A stretch of DNA of 32,962 bases from NCBI RefSeq assembly GCF_000003605.2, contig NW_003135833.1:218043-251004 (forward strand), given 5' to 3'. Numbering within the stretch: position 1 is the first letter of the stretch; every line of letters begins with the position of its first letter. The DNA is from Saccoglossus kowalevskii. Taxonomy: Eukaryota > Hemichordata > Enteropneusta > Harrimaniidae. Below, one piece after another: positions 1 through 12,561 of the stretch. The position numbers were made by a program, and so were the translations under genes. Below the pieces are notes generated by a model that did no database searches, was not told the origin of the DNA, and saw only the letters and a list, made by a program, of their open reading frames with translations.

Positions 1-2077
1 CTGTCGGCCTCGTATGAAGTTTCCGTTAATGCACGTACAGTCCTTGTCAACTAATAGCGGATTACCACAGCATATATAGCTGGCACTTTCTTTTCTTTGG
101 CCACCTGACTATGATAGTACTGTATTTAACTAACAATGTACTCGTATCGGTGACGATTTCGATTTATAACTTTTAAAATTGAGGGCGAGGTTCTTTATTG
201 GTGTCATTAACAGTTTGTATAAGTCATTCTATTGTTAGACACAGTGACATTTTCTATAATTTGTTAATAATTACGGGATAGTAAAAGACACGCAGCTAAA
301 GTTTGTTAGCAGACCCAAGACGTATGGCCAAAAATTGCCGACTGAAAGCCTTCAATAGACATAGCAAAATCAATGGGGAAAAAGGAGACAGCAGGCAATG
401 TGTTGAACTGAGAATTAACAAAACAATTCGATTTAATTCACGTAATATTATTACCACACATACCTCGCCCACGCAGTCGCGATGATATGATATAAATAGG
501 GAATCCGATACAGTGATGGAAGTTAGAAGAGCTTACTAGAAATAACCAGCAAGCTCTATTGGCAACATTATAACATCTTATGTAAGGAAGTACACGTCCT
601 CACAACACTCACTCTAGGCCACACGGTGTGATGCGTTGTTAATTGCCAATATATTACATATTAAGCCATCACTCATGTTTAATGGACTCTCTGCTGATTG
701 ATATCTTGAAAATTACAGAAACAAAGTCTAAGCTCAAAACTAAGTAACCGAAAGGAATAATTTGCATTTTTTCCCCTGCCACACAGAGCCATGAACGTTT
801 TTCATACAAAAAATGATAAATGTTTTATAAATTTCAAAGAAGTTTCGAAAACGACCAATCACAATGCATTACCAGATTCGGATGTCAAATTCAACGAAAG
901 CCACGTGTGGAAATTTCTCTGTTACCTGAAAATTAATATTATCACAAATTACATATTTGCCTTCAAATTAGGTTCAGCAAAAATTAGGTTCAATTTCTCA
1001 TTTTGAGAAGTTTTCCACATCGCCTAGACGACTTTTTGATACCGTATTTTACGGTTGACTTGCTCGGCCTTGCCCCCGTGTCTGGGACTGGAAATTTACT
1101 AAAGATTGGTGTATTAGGTACACTCGCTGTCCATCAACGAGAGAAAGAACGGGTCGTCTAAAACTGTTTCGGTTCGTAGAAGGCCAAATAAAACAGCTTA
1201 ATCAAAATTGGCCCTGAATACACATAAGCTGATATATATACAAATATATATAGATAGATTTTATCGGGAATATCATATACAAACTCATGAATACATAATA
1301 ACTTGAGTCGGTAAATACAAGAAAACCCCTATTCTAACAATAACTCATATATAGAGTTTGTATACAAAATATCTGGGGTAAGGTAGGGAGTTATTGACCT
1401 TGTAAATTTATTAACACCTAGGGGGTCTAATTTAAAGCGTCTGTCAGGCTGACTTTTTCACCTGCATATCAGACACGCATGGTTGGTCGAGGACCCAGTC
1501 CGTATACCTCCGTCGAAAGCCCCACTCCCCTCTGTATAGCCAGGACAGTCAGGCGACTGCGTTTGAAAGGAGTTCGGACCGTTTTTTAAGCGATGAACTC
1601 CTAAAAAATACGACCAAGAAGTAGATGGTTTGGTGCTACTACCAAGGTGCTGCTAGTACTACAGCTGACTTGGACGCTGTATTGTTGTTATGGACGCCAC
1701 TTTTTGAATGACGACTGATTTTAGATTCGGAGGCATGCCAAGGCTGTAATACATATAGTACAGGTAAGTTGAAAACCCACTGTATACGTGTTTCTCCAAA
1801 CTTTATCATCGTTAGTCGCCTATAAAAATGTCCTTTTTCATATATTTTTAGTGCGGACACAAATCTGATTGAACGTTTTTTAGTCTTTCGAGAGTAGACA
1901 TTTTAAATAGATGCCGACAATACACAGTGAGACCCTGGCGATCCCAGACAAATAATTCTCAACTTTAAATAATCGTTAATTATGGCAATTATCCCCAAAA
2001 AATGAATTTATAAAAAAAAATCAAGTTATTATCTTCGATTGCCTATTTTTAGGGCTACCTGGTAAAAGCATTGGTGT
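1..2077. other. Gene-less stretch, no recognised feature
   Basis: No open frame here has splice signals, length or composition that I can defend as coding. The stretch is AT-rich with a slightly more GC- and CpG-containing patch around 1440-1590. A short inverted pair (TAGACGAC near 1026 and GTCGTCTA near 1155) could be the ends of a small decayed element, but eight bases is too little to call it. The 5' untranslated exon and promoter of the downstream death-domain gene could lie in this area; I see nothing that fixes them. Confidence 0.5.
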
Positions 2078-2120
2078 ATATGTGTGTGTGTGTGTGTGTG
2101 TGCGTAGGGGGGGGGGGGGG
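2078..2120. repeat. (TG)n microsatellite followed by a G homopolymer
   Basis: About ten TG/GT dinucleotides run directly into a short CG-containing joint and then a run of about 14 G. It is simple-sequence DNA with no gene. Confidence 0.9.
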
Positions 2121-3846
2121 TTACAACTCTGTTTTTAGATTTTTCACGGCCGCAATAAATTTAAAGTACTTTATCATCATGGTGTCTTGAACTTCCTTGT
2201 CATTTGAAAAATAACAATTAAATTCTATTGTAATTATTCACCAACTTCTCAAGGCCTGGATCAATTTCCTTCCCTCTGGAGAACAAAGGCATTTAAAAAA
2301 GTAACCTAATTTGCATAACAGAACTTCAAAGGTATCAAATATCTTGTACACAAGTACAGGATTTTATGGTTCGTGGATTGTTTCCTCCACATCAGGCCCC
2401 CAAAAGAACAAAAGAAAACAATAGGAACATTGTTGCGGAATGATCTGAGTACAGCAGGCCTGACCTCGCTAAATAATAGTCGGCTGGCATTGTCCCGCTC
2501 TTCAAAACACTCCATATTAGCCACGTTTTTTTAACCTATATGTGGTTTGCGATAAACCACCCTTATGATAATATTTATTTACAATTTTCAATTGCTGACC
2601 TTGTTCTTTCAAACTTAAGAACTTTTTTAAAACTTAAGACAGGTCTATTTGAGTGGTTTCGTGTCAGAACACGTTCACACTGTCTGATTTTAATGTCCTT
2701 GGCCTAACTGTTCATACCATAGACTTAGGAAGTTGATTTGAACATATTTGGATATTACTGAACTTTTTGTTCAGCTGACACAAGGTTTTTCCCATTCAAG
2801 GCCATATTAATTGATTTTTTTGTTAACGTACTACAAAGCTCATTGTCGAGAACCATCGGGAGATGGCCGAATTGGGGATGAAACTGGATGAAGAAACCAA
2901 GTTCCAGAATTCCCTAGATTATAGTACAGATGTATAGTTGGTTCAATTAGAATCAGGACAACGGACGCTGGTTGACTTGTTTTCAAAACCACTGTTGTGG
3001 ACTTTAATTAGATATTGGCCTGCTCATATTGAATGAACCAGACTAATTGGGCAGATTTAGTACAAAGTTATTAACAGTTCAAGGTCCAAAATAAAAAAAA
3101 AACAATAGTTCAACAAAGTTATTTAAATAGTTTATAGCAATTGGTCTTAGCACAATTTTTCTTAATTTTTTTTCATGAGTAGATAATCAAATTTTAAATC
3201 TTAATGATTCACCAGAATTTATGAATAATTTCAACTTTTGTATTGACATAGTGATTTCATAATAACTTGAATTGTGTGAGTTGTATTGGTTAAAAAATAA
3301 TAAAAACACATTATTTTACAAGCCTACTGAATGAGATAGTTCCTGAAAAAATTGTAATTTAGTACTATTTACAGGTGATCAAAATACTATGTGTCAACAT
3401 GTCAGGAAGTGACGTCCATTTTGATTGTTTTGAAAAGAACAACCATACTTATAACAGTGAGTGAAATATATTACAGTGAACTGCTTTCGTGGTTCAATTT
3501 TTTTGGCAAATTCTACAGGACAGGGAAAATCAAATAATTTTTAAACCAACAAACATAAGATCCTTAAGATAGGGAGTCAGTGAATTTTGCTTTTATTGAC
3601 ACCCAACAAGTTACGAAAAATATCAGGCAGCTGAAATGTTTAACTGTTAACAGTAAAAACACAATATTACAATCAATACTAATGTTTAATTTGAGTTGTA
3701 CAAGGTCAAACACAAAATGGAAAGAAAATTGGTAGTTTTTTGTCAGCAACTTATTGGTCTTTGTTTAATTTTGCGATAGACAACATTTTACAAATCAGGA
3801 AAAAATACAAAATTTTGTAGAAGTCAACATTTTGCCGAGGTTCTAT
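2121..3846. other. Gene-less AT-rich stretch
   Basis: No coding exon, RNA gene or well-bounded repeat recognised. The small open frames present have no flanking splice sites and low-complexity composition, so they were not called. Confidence 0.5.
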
Positions 3847-4069
3847 TTTACCCGTTGAGTGCAAAATTTTTTTCTTACTCAAATTGGTTTAAATTTGTTC
3901 ACATTTTCTGTAATTTTCACTGATTTCAATCTTTATTTTGGAACAAACAAACAAAATATGACATTACTTCTAGTTTTTGATCGAAAAATATTAAAATTGT
4001 TGCAACATTTTATGTAGAAAAGAGCAGCGCTATTTTGAAGATGATGCCTGAAGTTGACTTAAGGGTTAA
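3847..4069. repeat. TTAA-bounded inverted-repeat element, family 1 (copy 1, decayed)
   Basis: This is a roughly 220-bp element aligned end to end with the reverse complement of 15618-16069 and more loosely with 5187-5404. Shared landmarks are an end beginning TTAACCCTTTGAGTGC (degenerate here as TTTACCCGTTGAGTGC), a central block containing AACAAACAAACAAAATATGA and TTTTTGATCGAAAAAT, GCAACATTTTATGT, and a terminal block with GATGATGCCTGAAGTTGA ending in GGGTTAA. The paired CCCTTT-type ends next to TTAA are what piggyBac-type MITEs look like. The assignment to piggyBac is inference; no transposase is present. Confidence 0.6.
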
Positions 4070-4078
4070 GGCTGGAAG

Positions 4079-4472
4079 TCATATTGGAGGGGAGGGGGGG
4101 GGGCAAGGGGGGTAAAGCTGGTACAGTTTTATGGGAAATAAAAAGGGCTTTTTACAATTTACAAGGGAAAAAAAGACGTTTTTACAGTTTACAGTGAAAA
4201 TTGTATGTTTACAGTTTACAGAGAAAATAAAGGTTATTTTACATTTTATGGAAAATTGAAAAAGAAAACCTAGAAAATTCTTGTACGTACCGAAAAAAAT
4301 GACACATTTTTACAGTGTACGAAAAAAATAAATATTTGATTGATTACGTTGTACGTCTAGCCTGTGATTACAGAATTACGGAATTTATTTTTTCAATTTA
4401 TGTTGTACGAACAAAAAAATATTCCAATTACGTTGAACGAAAATAACCCTTGCCCCCCCCCCCCCATATTGA
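4079..4472. repeat. Inverted-repeat element with poly-G/poly-C ends and internal tandem units
   Basis: The left end reads GTCATATTGG, then a G-rich run, then GGGCAAGGG. The right end is its approximate reverse complement: CCCTTG, a 14-C run, then CATATTGAC. Between them lie two sets of short tandem units. The first is TTTACAGTTTACAG(T/A)GAAAAT-like (about 4125-4260). The second is TTACGTTGTACGAAAAA-like (about 4275-4440). It looks like a non-autonomous DNA element whose body expanded by tandem duplication. I do not recognise the family. Confidence 0.55.
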
Positions 4473-4945
4473 CTTTGGGATTTGATCCCCACTGACCATC
4501 AAATCATTTACAGTTATTCTGTATCATAGACTAGTAAATCTGATCTGGATTTCTCATTCAAGAGAAAATATCCATTTTTGAATATGATCCCTGAATACAC
4601 AATACACATACAGATATTTGGTATGTGATACACATTAATTTCTTTATAAAAAGTTAAGAACTGTATTTTAAACTGGGGTGGTCATTCTGTGCAATAAATA
4701 CATTTGCCTCATACGAGTACAAATTACTTTTTTATTCATTCAAATAGACTGTAGTGTGGCAGCCATCGCGTTGCATGCTACCTGTCCCTCCATGTGTGTA
4801 AAATACAATGTTTACACAAAGTGTAAAAAGACATATTGAGAAATTCTAGATCTATATGATTTTGCAACAATGTTTTTTTCTCCCCACTTATTTGGGAATT
4901 CAAAACTGAGGTTCGACCATTTATGTACAGGTACATTAGACCCAA

Positions 4946-5190
4946 TTAACCATTTTCACCACCAGTTCACTCTTTTCATCACAAATTCACAAAATAGTCC
5001 TGTATATAGTCTGCACTTTCCTTCAGAACATTGGGACAATTATAGCCAAATTTTTTGGGTAAAAACTAAAATTGTCTCAGATTTTGTCTGTTGGCTCCAA
5101 AAATAGGGATCATTTCCAGAAATATTGAATAATATTAATTTAAAAGTGCAGACAAATTTTGGCAAGAAAGTCTGGTGGTGAAAAGGTTAA
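4946..5190. repeat. TTAA-bounded inverted-repeat element, family 2
   Basis: The left end at 4946 reads TTAACCATTTTCACCACCAG. The right end, reverse-complemented from 5190, reads TTAACCTTTTCACCACCAGA, so the ends match at almost every position. A second, inner inverted pair (GTCTGCACTTT near 5009, AAAGTGCAGAC near 5142) makes most of the 245 bp self-complementary. TTAA at both edges fits the piggyBac-type target-site duplication. There is no coding capacity. The right TTAA is shared with the next element. Confidence 0.65.
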
Positions 5191-5404
5191 CCTTTTGAGT
5201 GCAACATTTTTTCACACCAAAATGTTGGTGCAACATTTTGTCTATTTTGGGTATTTTTTGTTCATTTTGTTGATAATTTTGGACCAAGTGGATAAGATTT
5301 CCTGCTAGCTACAAGACTTGATCAAAATTTTGAAAAAAAATATAAAAAAATTATGCAGGTTTTAATTTGCGATGGTTACAGAAGTTGACATTGGTGCTCA
5401 AAAT
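5187..5404. repeat. TTAA-bounded element, family 1 (copy 2, diverged)
   Basis: It begins TTAACCTTTTGAGTGCAAC and ends with AGAAGTTGACATTGGTGCTC, like the ends of the copies at 3847-4069 and 15618-16069. In between it shares TTGTTCATTTTGTTGATAAT, a TTTGGACCA block and a TTGATCAAAATTTTGAAAAA block. The terminal TTAA at the right is lost. It directly abuts the family 2 element. Confidence 0.5.
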
Positions 5405-7099
5405 GTCTCCAAAAAGTAATAAAAGTCCTGTCCAATGAAGTTTAAATCCCTAGTCATACACAAGATGTTTTATAGACTCTTGAAAACATAATCTCTTGAC
5501 TACCTAAAAATTGCTTCTAAAGTAGTGAATCATGACTTGCAAAAATACAGTACAACATAACACTTCACCTGATTGGCTGATACCAACCAAATATTGTAGT
5601 ATATTCACATTTCAACCAATAGTTATGGGAGTTATAAAACAACAGTGGGGATCAACCACCTGTTGATTTATCACCACATTCTAATCAGTAGACTCATGCT
5701 GGGGGAATTGTTGTAGTATTATGGTGGCCGACAACATAAACAAAGTTAGTCTGTTGACCCTTGACCCTGCTAATGTTATCCCACAATGCATCGTCTACAA
5801 ACAAATCCATTCAGATTCTGAAGTGACTATCACCGACAGCCATTGTTGAGTTTCCAAGGTTCTGGTGTACAGATTTTCAACACCATTTTGGTTATGTCTG
5901 ATTTTACCTGTTCAGACAAGCACATTTTTAACACCTGGAAGTTCAGTGTTCAATTAAACGATTTTGGATTATTGTAGCTCTATTTTGATATACTGAAGGG
6001 TGGGGGTTGTTTTCTCAACCAACCGTCTAGTAGAACACATGTACATAAATAAACCTTTTTTTTATTGGTTCAGGATTTGTCAGGTTGTCATGCACAGAAC
6101 AAAATGTTCCTACTCAGGTCATCACGAACATCACTTTTTTTTAGGCTTTTCAATAAAAATAAAATTACTGTATTCACTGTATCATTGGCATGTGTTAGCA
6201 TTACAGACTAAGGTATTTCAATGGCCAAAATAGATAATATTGTTTTATGATTCACTATACAACTTATTTTTGTTTTATATGCACTTCTATTGAAGATGCG
6301 CTTCTAATAGAGCAAATACCATATTTTAGTGACTATTTTCAAATAAAAATATGCTCATCGATTTAAAAAAAAAAATTGACGAAAAACTTTTTTTCTGAGC
6401 CATAAAATGAATCAGATGACATTATATGACATTGTGGTCTTCATTTGTTGATAGTACTTGGCAAACTGATTTTATTTTGCATAAGAACAATTTTTAAAGG
6501 ACAAATTGTGGAAAAGTCATTGATGTTTTCTGTTATGTCTGGAAAGGTTTTTGACAATTCATTAAATCACGGAATTGTAATTGATCCAATTATCTTGTCT
6601 CAAAACACCTGGACTCGCCCAGGTTAAGGTTCATGTATATATAAATATAATGCAGTTAAATACTTAGTGCATAATGCATATGGTGAATCATGATTGAACA
6701 CCAATTGTATCAAACGTATGTGAGTGTGCCATTTCACCTATACGCACCATTACATTCTCTTCATTTGGTTCGAGCACAAAATTGAGAAAAAGAACCACTG
6801 AACACTCACATTAAAATTTTAGCCAGAAAAAAATCTCTCTGTAAAATAAGTTTTTTAAAAATATAAACTTAAATTCAAATTTATACTGTGTAAGTAAAAC
6901 AGGTTTATGCAACGATACTAGATTTGTATTTGTACTTTTCATTGTTATTTTTACGGGACACTGACAATCAAGATTTCAAGGTTGCATGACATAGCCTTGT
7001 CCTCAAGTCTCAAGTTCAAGGCCTGGTAGTACAAATGTAAACTTTCTGAATACAAATATCCTTTGATTGTAGTTTTAATCACATTTCTTTTTTTCACAG
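5405..7099. other. Region upstream of the death-domain gene; no coding exon recognised
   Basis: This is AT-rich sequence ending in an intron-like polypyrimidine tract and CACAG at 7098-7099, so at least its last part is intron 5' of the first coding exon of the death-domain gene. The upstream, probably untranslated, exon was not located. A weak promoter candidate is listed separately. Confidence 0.5.
5612..5660 (+). promoter_or_regulatory. Possible core promoter (CCAAT plus TATA-like box)
   Basis: AACCAATAG (about 5613-5621) is followed by GTTATAAAAC (about 5631-5640), on the strand of and 1.5 kb upstream of the first death-domain coding exon. The order is right, but the CCAAT-TATA gap is short and AT-rich DNA gives such matches often. 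This is a weak candidate only. Confidence 0.15.
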
Positions 7100-8631
7100 A
7101 TCTCAATATAATCCATTCATTCCAGTGTTCCTAAGACAAGTTGCCATGGAAACCACTTATAGTTCTGGTGCTGATTTGCAAGAAATTGTCAACAAATTAT
7201 ACAAAAAGTATCAAGACATTTTAGAAGACTATGAACAATTCTCTTGTCAAAGATTCCTTTTTGTGACTGCTCTAAAAAACAGACTCCCATTGTACAGTGC
7301 TGAACCTCTTCGCCAAAGTCGGGTTCATATCGGTGTGCGCACACTGCAAGAAGTGAGGGCGCTATTGCACCACCAATGGTCATCAGATTCTGAGAATACA
7401 AGCAGTAGCACAAACACACATGGTACTTTAGAATTGTTTCTTAATTTAGTTGACCAATTGCGTAAACTTGAAGAAAACTTAACATCGCTTTTACCAGAAC
7501 ATGTTCAATTAATTTGTCAGGATGAATTGGGTGACTGGAGGAAACGACTTCTTGAGAAAAGCGACTTTTCATTTTTAGATAAAGAAAAGTTTACTTTGAG
7601 TTATGAGGATCAGCCGGGTTATGCTGGTGTCGTCAGCCTATTGCCATTTGTGTTAGATATTGGGCATAACACTTTTCAAATTTTAAATGAGTATTTAAGC
7701 GCCAGGAAGGTAACACCATATCGTCCGCAGTTATTGTCATTGGGGTCTATTGCTGACGATGAGGAGGATATTTTTGTGACTGCAAAGTCTTATATGCAAG
7801 ACAAAGAGAATAATAAATCTACATCACCAGTTTTAAGAAAGCAACAATCACCAACAAGATCACCAAGGAAAGAACATGAAACTCAAGGAAAGTCGAGAAG
7901 AAAAACACCATATGCAAAATTAATCCGAAAGAGCCCAAGGCAAAAAACAGCAACTCGACTGCCACCACAAACGACAGTAAGACAGCCATCTATAGTTGAA
8001 CTTGGCAGAGGGCCAATGATACGACAGTCTTCAAGGCTTCCATCACAGTATAAATATCATCCAAAGCAGTCAAAGTACATAGTGAAACAAGAAGTGCGTT
8101 CATTATCACAGATGAAATATGGCACATCCCAGGTACGAACTCCTCGAATGAAAACACCGATTAAAAGATTAAATGAGAAATATGATCATGTTAGATTTCC
8201 AAATATTGAGAAAGTTGTGCATTCGGGAAAAACTGATTGGAAGAACCTACAGGACGTGAAAAATGCACAGAATTATGAACACTCAAGGTTATCATATCAA
8301 GCTAATGGTGTATCACCTCGCGCATATTACAAAGGTCAACACCGATATCCTGTGAGTCCAGTTCTTTCACAAAGTCTTCCACACACAATGGACAATAAAA
8401 ATATTCCAACCCCGTTGCAATCAAGTTATGATCCCCGCTACCGACAAAGACGATCCCCCTACCCTACCATTCTACCTGAAGCTCGACAACGACATGTTTC
8501 TACGTCGTCCCAAGACTCAGCTGATGCAGCTCCAGTTAGTGTTATTTATCATGGTAGTACCATCTATAATTATCCAGGGGAGGGTACCACTGAAATGGAT
8601 TATACTACGAGAGCCATCAAACGCTTAGAAG
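7100..8631 (+). CDS. Death-domain gene, first coding exon
   Basis: The exon starts after the acceptor at 7098-7099, preceded by a T-rich tract. Translation most likely starts at 7146. A single frame stays open for 1.49 kb, far beyond chance in AT-rich DNA, and codes residues 1-495. The donor is AG|GTAACT at 8631/8632; reading on past it meets a stop at 8652-8654, giving a short alternative end if the intron were retained. The Lys/Arg/Ser/Pro-rich second half contrasts with the helical first half, so the exon encodes two structural regions. Confidence 0.8.
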
Positions 8632-11600
8632 GTAACTCAACATCTGTATATTAATAATTTTAATGATTCTCAAACATATCATATGGAATTATCTAGAAAT
8701 AAATAAGAATGCCAGTTGTTTCAAACATTTTTTTTCTCATGTACCAAGTTTCATAAAACCAATGGCTGTCACACATTATTGACTGAGCAACATGGGCATT
8801 TGTTGAGTTTCAACAAAACAACTGTCCAATTGTCATGACAGGCTGCCTACTTGAGTCACGTTCTGTATATAGTGTCTGAAGTAGATTTGTTTCCAATGCT
8901 GGCAACCTACCCACAAACAAAATCGGTTGCAGCAATACTGTCTAATAATGGCAAACTACCCACAAACAAAATCGGTTACAGCAATACTGTCTGATTATGG
9001 CAAACTGCCCACAAACAAAATCAGTTGCAGCAATACTGTCTGATTATGGCAAACTGCCCACAAACAAAATCAGTTGCAGCAATACTGTCTGATTATGGCA
9101 AACTACCCACAAACAAAATCAGTTACAGCAATACTGTCTGATTATGGCAAACTGCCCACAAACAAAATCAGTTGCAGCAATACTGTCTAAATATGGCAAA
9201 CTACCCACAAACAAAATCAGTTGCAGCAATACTGTCTAAATATGGTAACCTACCCACAAACAAAATCAGTTGCAGCAATACTGTCTAAATATGGCAACCT
9301 AGCCACAAACAAAATCTGTTGCAGCAATAAGGTCTAAATGTGGCAACCTAGCCACTAACAAAATCTATTGCAGCAATACTGTCTAAATGTGGCAACCTAG
9401 CCACAAACAAAATCTGTTGCCACAATACTGTCTGATTATGGCAAACTGCCCACAAACAAAATCTGTTGCAGCAATACTGTCTAAATATGGTAACCTACCC
9501 ACAAACAAAATAAGTTGCAGCAATACTGTCTAAATATGGCAACCTAGCCACAAACAAAATCTGTTGCAGCAATACTGTCTAAATATGGCAACCTAGCCAC
9601 TAACAAAATCAGTTGCAGCAATACTGTCTAAATATGGTAACCTAGCCACTAACAAAATCAGTTGCAGCAATACTGTCTAAATATGGCAACCTACCTACTG
9701 ACAAAATCAGTTGCAGCAATACTGTCTAAATATGGTAACCTAGTCACTAACAAAATCAGTTGCAGCAATACTGTCTAAATATGGCAACCTAGCCACAAAC
9801 AAAATCTGTTGCCACAATACTGTCTAAATATGGCAACCTAGCCACAAAAAAATCTGTTGCAGCAATAAGGTCTAAATGTGGCAACCTAGCCACTAACAAA
9901 ATCAGTTGCAGCAATACTGTCTAAATATGGCAACCTAGCCAAAAAACAAAATCTGTTGCAGCAATACTGTCTAAATATGGTAACCTAGCCACTAACAAAA
10001 TCAGTTGCAGCAATACTGTCTAAATATGGCAACCTAGCCACAAACAAAATCTGTTGCAGCAATAAGGTCTAAATGTGGCAACCTAGCCACTAACAAAATC
10101 AGTTGCAGCAATACTGTCTAAATATGGCAACCTAGCCAAAAAACAAAATCTGTTGCAGCAATACTGTCTAAATATGGTAACCTAGCCACTAACAAAATCA
10201 GTTGCAGCAATACTGTCTAAATATGGCAACCTAGCCACAAACAAAATCTGTTGCAGCAATACTGTCTAAATATGGCAACCTAGCCACAAACAAAATCAGT
10301 TGCAGCTACTGTCTCAATATGGCAACCTAGCCACAAAAAAAATCTGTTGCAGCAATAAGGTCTAAATGTGGCAACCTAGCCACTAACAAAATCAGTTGCA
10401 GCAATACTGTCTAAATATGGCAACCTAGCCACAAACAAAATCTGTTGCAGCAATACTGTCTAAATATGGCAACCTAGCCACTAACAAAATCAGTTGCAGC
10501 AATACTGTCTAAATATGGCAACCTAGCCACAAACAAAATCTGTTGCTACAATACTGTCTAAATATGGCAACCTAGCCACTAACAAAATTAGTTGCAGCAA
10601 TACTGTCTAAATATGGTAACCTAGCCACTAACAAAATCAGTTGCAGCAATACTGTCTAAATATGGTAACCTAGTCACTAACAAAATCAGTTGCAGCAATA
10701 CTGTCTAAATATGGTAACCTAGTCACTAACAAAATCAGTTGCAGCAATACTGTCTAAATATGGCAACCTAGCTACTAACAAAATCAGTTGCAGCAATACT
10801 GTCTAAATATGGCAACCTAGCCACTAACAAAATCAGTTGCAGCAACTGTCTAAATATGGCAACCTAGCCACTAACAAAATAAGTTGCAGCAATACTGTCT
10901 AAATATGGTAACCTAGCCACTAACAAAATCAGTTGCAGCAACTGTCTAAATATGGCAACCTACCTACTGACAAAATCAGTTGCAGCAATACTGTCTAAAT
11001 ATGGCAACCTAGCCACTAACAAAATCGGTTGCAGCAATACTGTCTAAATATGGCAACCAAGCCACAAACAAAATCTGTTGCCACAATACTGTCTAAATAT
11101 GGCAACCTAGCCACAAACAAAATCAGTTGCAGCAATACTGTCTATTTCATAACTACACTTTGTTAATTTCATTAATCACTCTTCTACAGAGCGACTTCTG
11201 CCCCAAATGGACTTGCTGAAAGACAAGATGAGAAGAAGAGACATTAAACAAAAAGACAATTCAAATTTGATGAGAATAGTAGAAGATAAACTTAAAAAGA
11301 TGCAAGATGAGATAGAAGACATTAAAACTAGACAGTTATTACATAATTATTATCTCAGGGGTAAGTACATGTTTTGTACAATTTCTTATAATTACTCCTT
11401 CATTGTACTTCATTCAGAAGACATGAATGTCACAGTCCCTGTTTAATTCTAAAATACTCATGTAAAAATAATACATGGAACATCTGCAAACAATTGAATT
11501 AATATGTACTCTATGTGGGTACAAGTCATCATAAAGTGATTTACCTTAATCTCAGAGTACACAAGTACAACCAAACTATGTCTCACACATGCTCAAGAAA

Positions 11601-12510
11601 CTGCATTCATAAATTTGAGTAAACCTTGATGTACCTTTAATAACAACTTGACTTCTTTGTTAATTCAGGTCTTTGTATATTACCAGGACCTGGGTTTGTT
11701 TCAGTATTACCACTATAATTCCCGTCAAAATGTAGCCCTGACACTCCTCTACATTTTCTCCTGAGATTGGTAATGGTAATGTCATTGATTCAGATCAAGG
11801 TCATGACCAGGTCAACATCACTAAAAACCCTATCATTACCATCTTACCTAATTATTTATTCTGAGCATGCTCAGTTGTTCTCTCAGTTCAGTAGGGAGAG
11901 GTAGTTTTGAATGAAAATCATCAAAAAGACCCACTTAGGATTTTCTTGAAAAAAAAAATAACATGCATAATCGGCAGAGACTTGTTCATCAACCTGCCAA
12001 GTTTCATTGATATCTGCTGCAGAATTAAAATAAGAATTAATAGTCCGCCGTTCAGGCTGTGCCTGAAACAGGGACTAATAAGCTGCAGTATAGTTCAAGC
12101 ATAACTTTCAACTAGTTTGAGGCTACCTTAGAGTGCATTCAAAAATGCCTCATATCTAAGTTGTATCGGGTATTCTGCCTAAATATCTCTCATATTAATA
12201 ACTTGGGTAAATACTCCAAAGAATATGTTTTAATTACTGATGATAATGATATTTGCTTTAAGTTTTTTCAAAAATCCAAAGCAAGCTGAAGTGGGAGTAA
12301 AGTTATGCCTGGACAGTACTGTAACTCGCATCTCCCACATGCATATGAGGTATCAACATTTCCCAATAAAATCTGTTTTCATGTGAGGTATGTTCAGTGG
12401 TTCTTGGCCTTGTTTTTTAAAAAGTTAACAAAAACTTTGTAACTGGTATTCTTCAAAAAAATTGTTATTTTTTTTCTCTGGTATGTGAAAAGCACAAAAT
12501 GTTATTCCAA

Positions 12511-12561
<51 letters not shown>

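Noticed and set aside
5721-5849. A 42-codon open frame starting ATGGTGGCCGAC as a first coding exon of the death-domain gene
   Set aside because: No good donor gives a frame that joins the exon at 7100 without meeting a stop.
8903-11143. CRISPR-like repeat-spacer array
   Set aside because: The units are contiguous 49-bp tandem copies without unique spacers, in an animal intron. It is a minisatellite.
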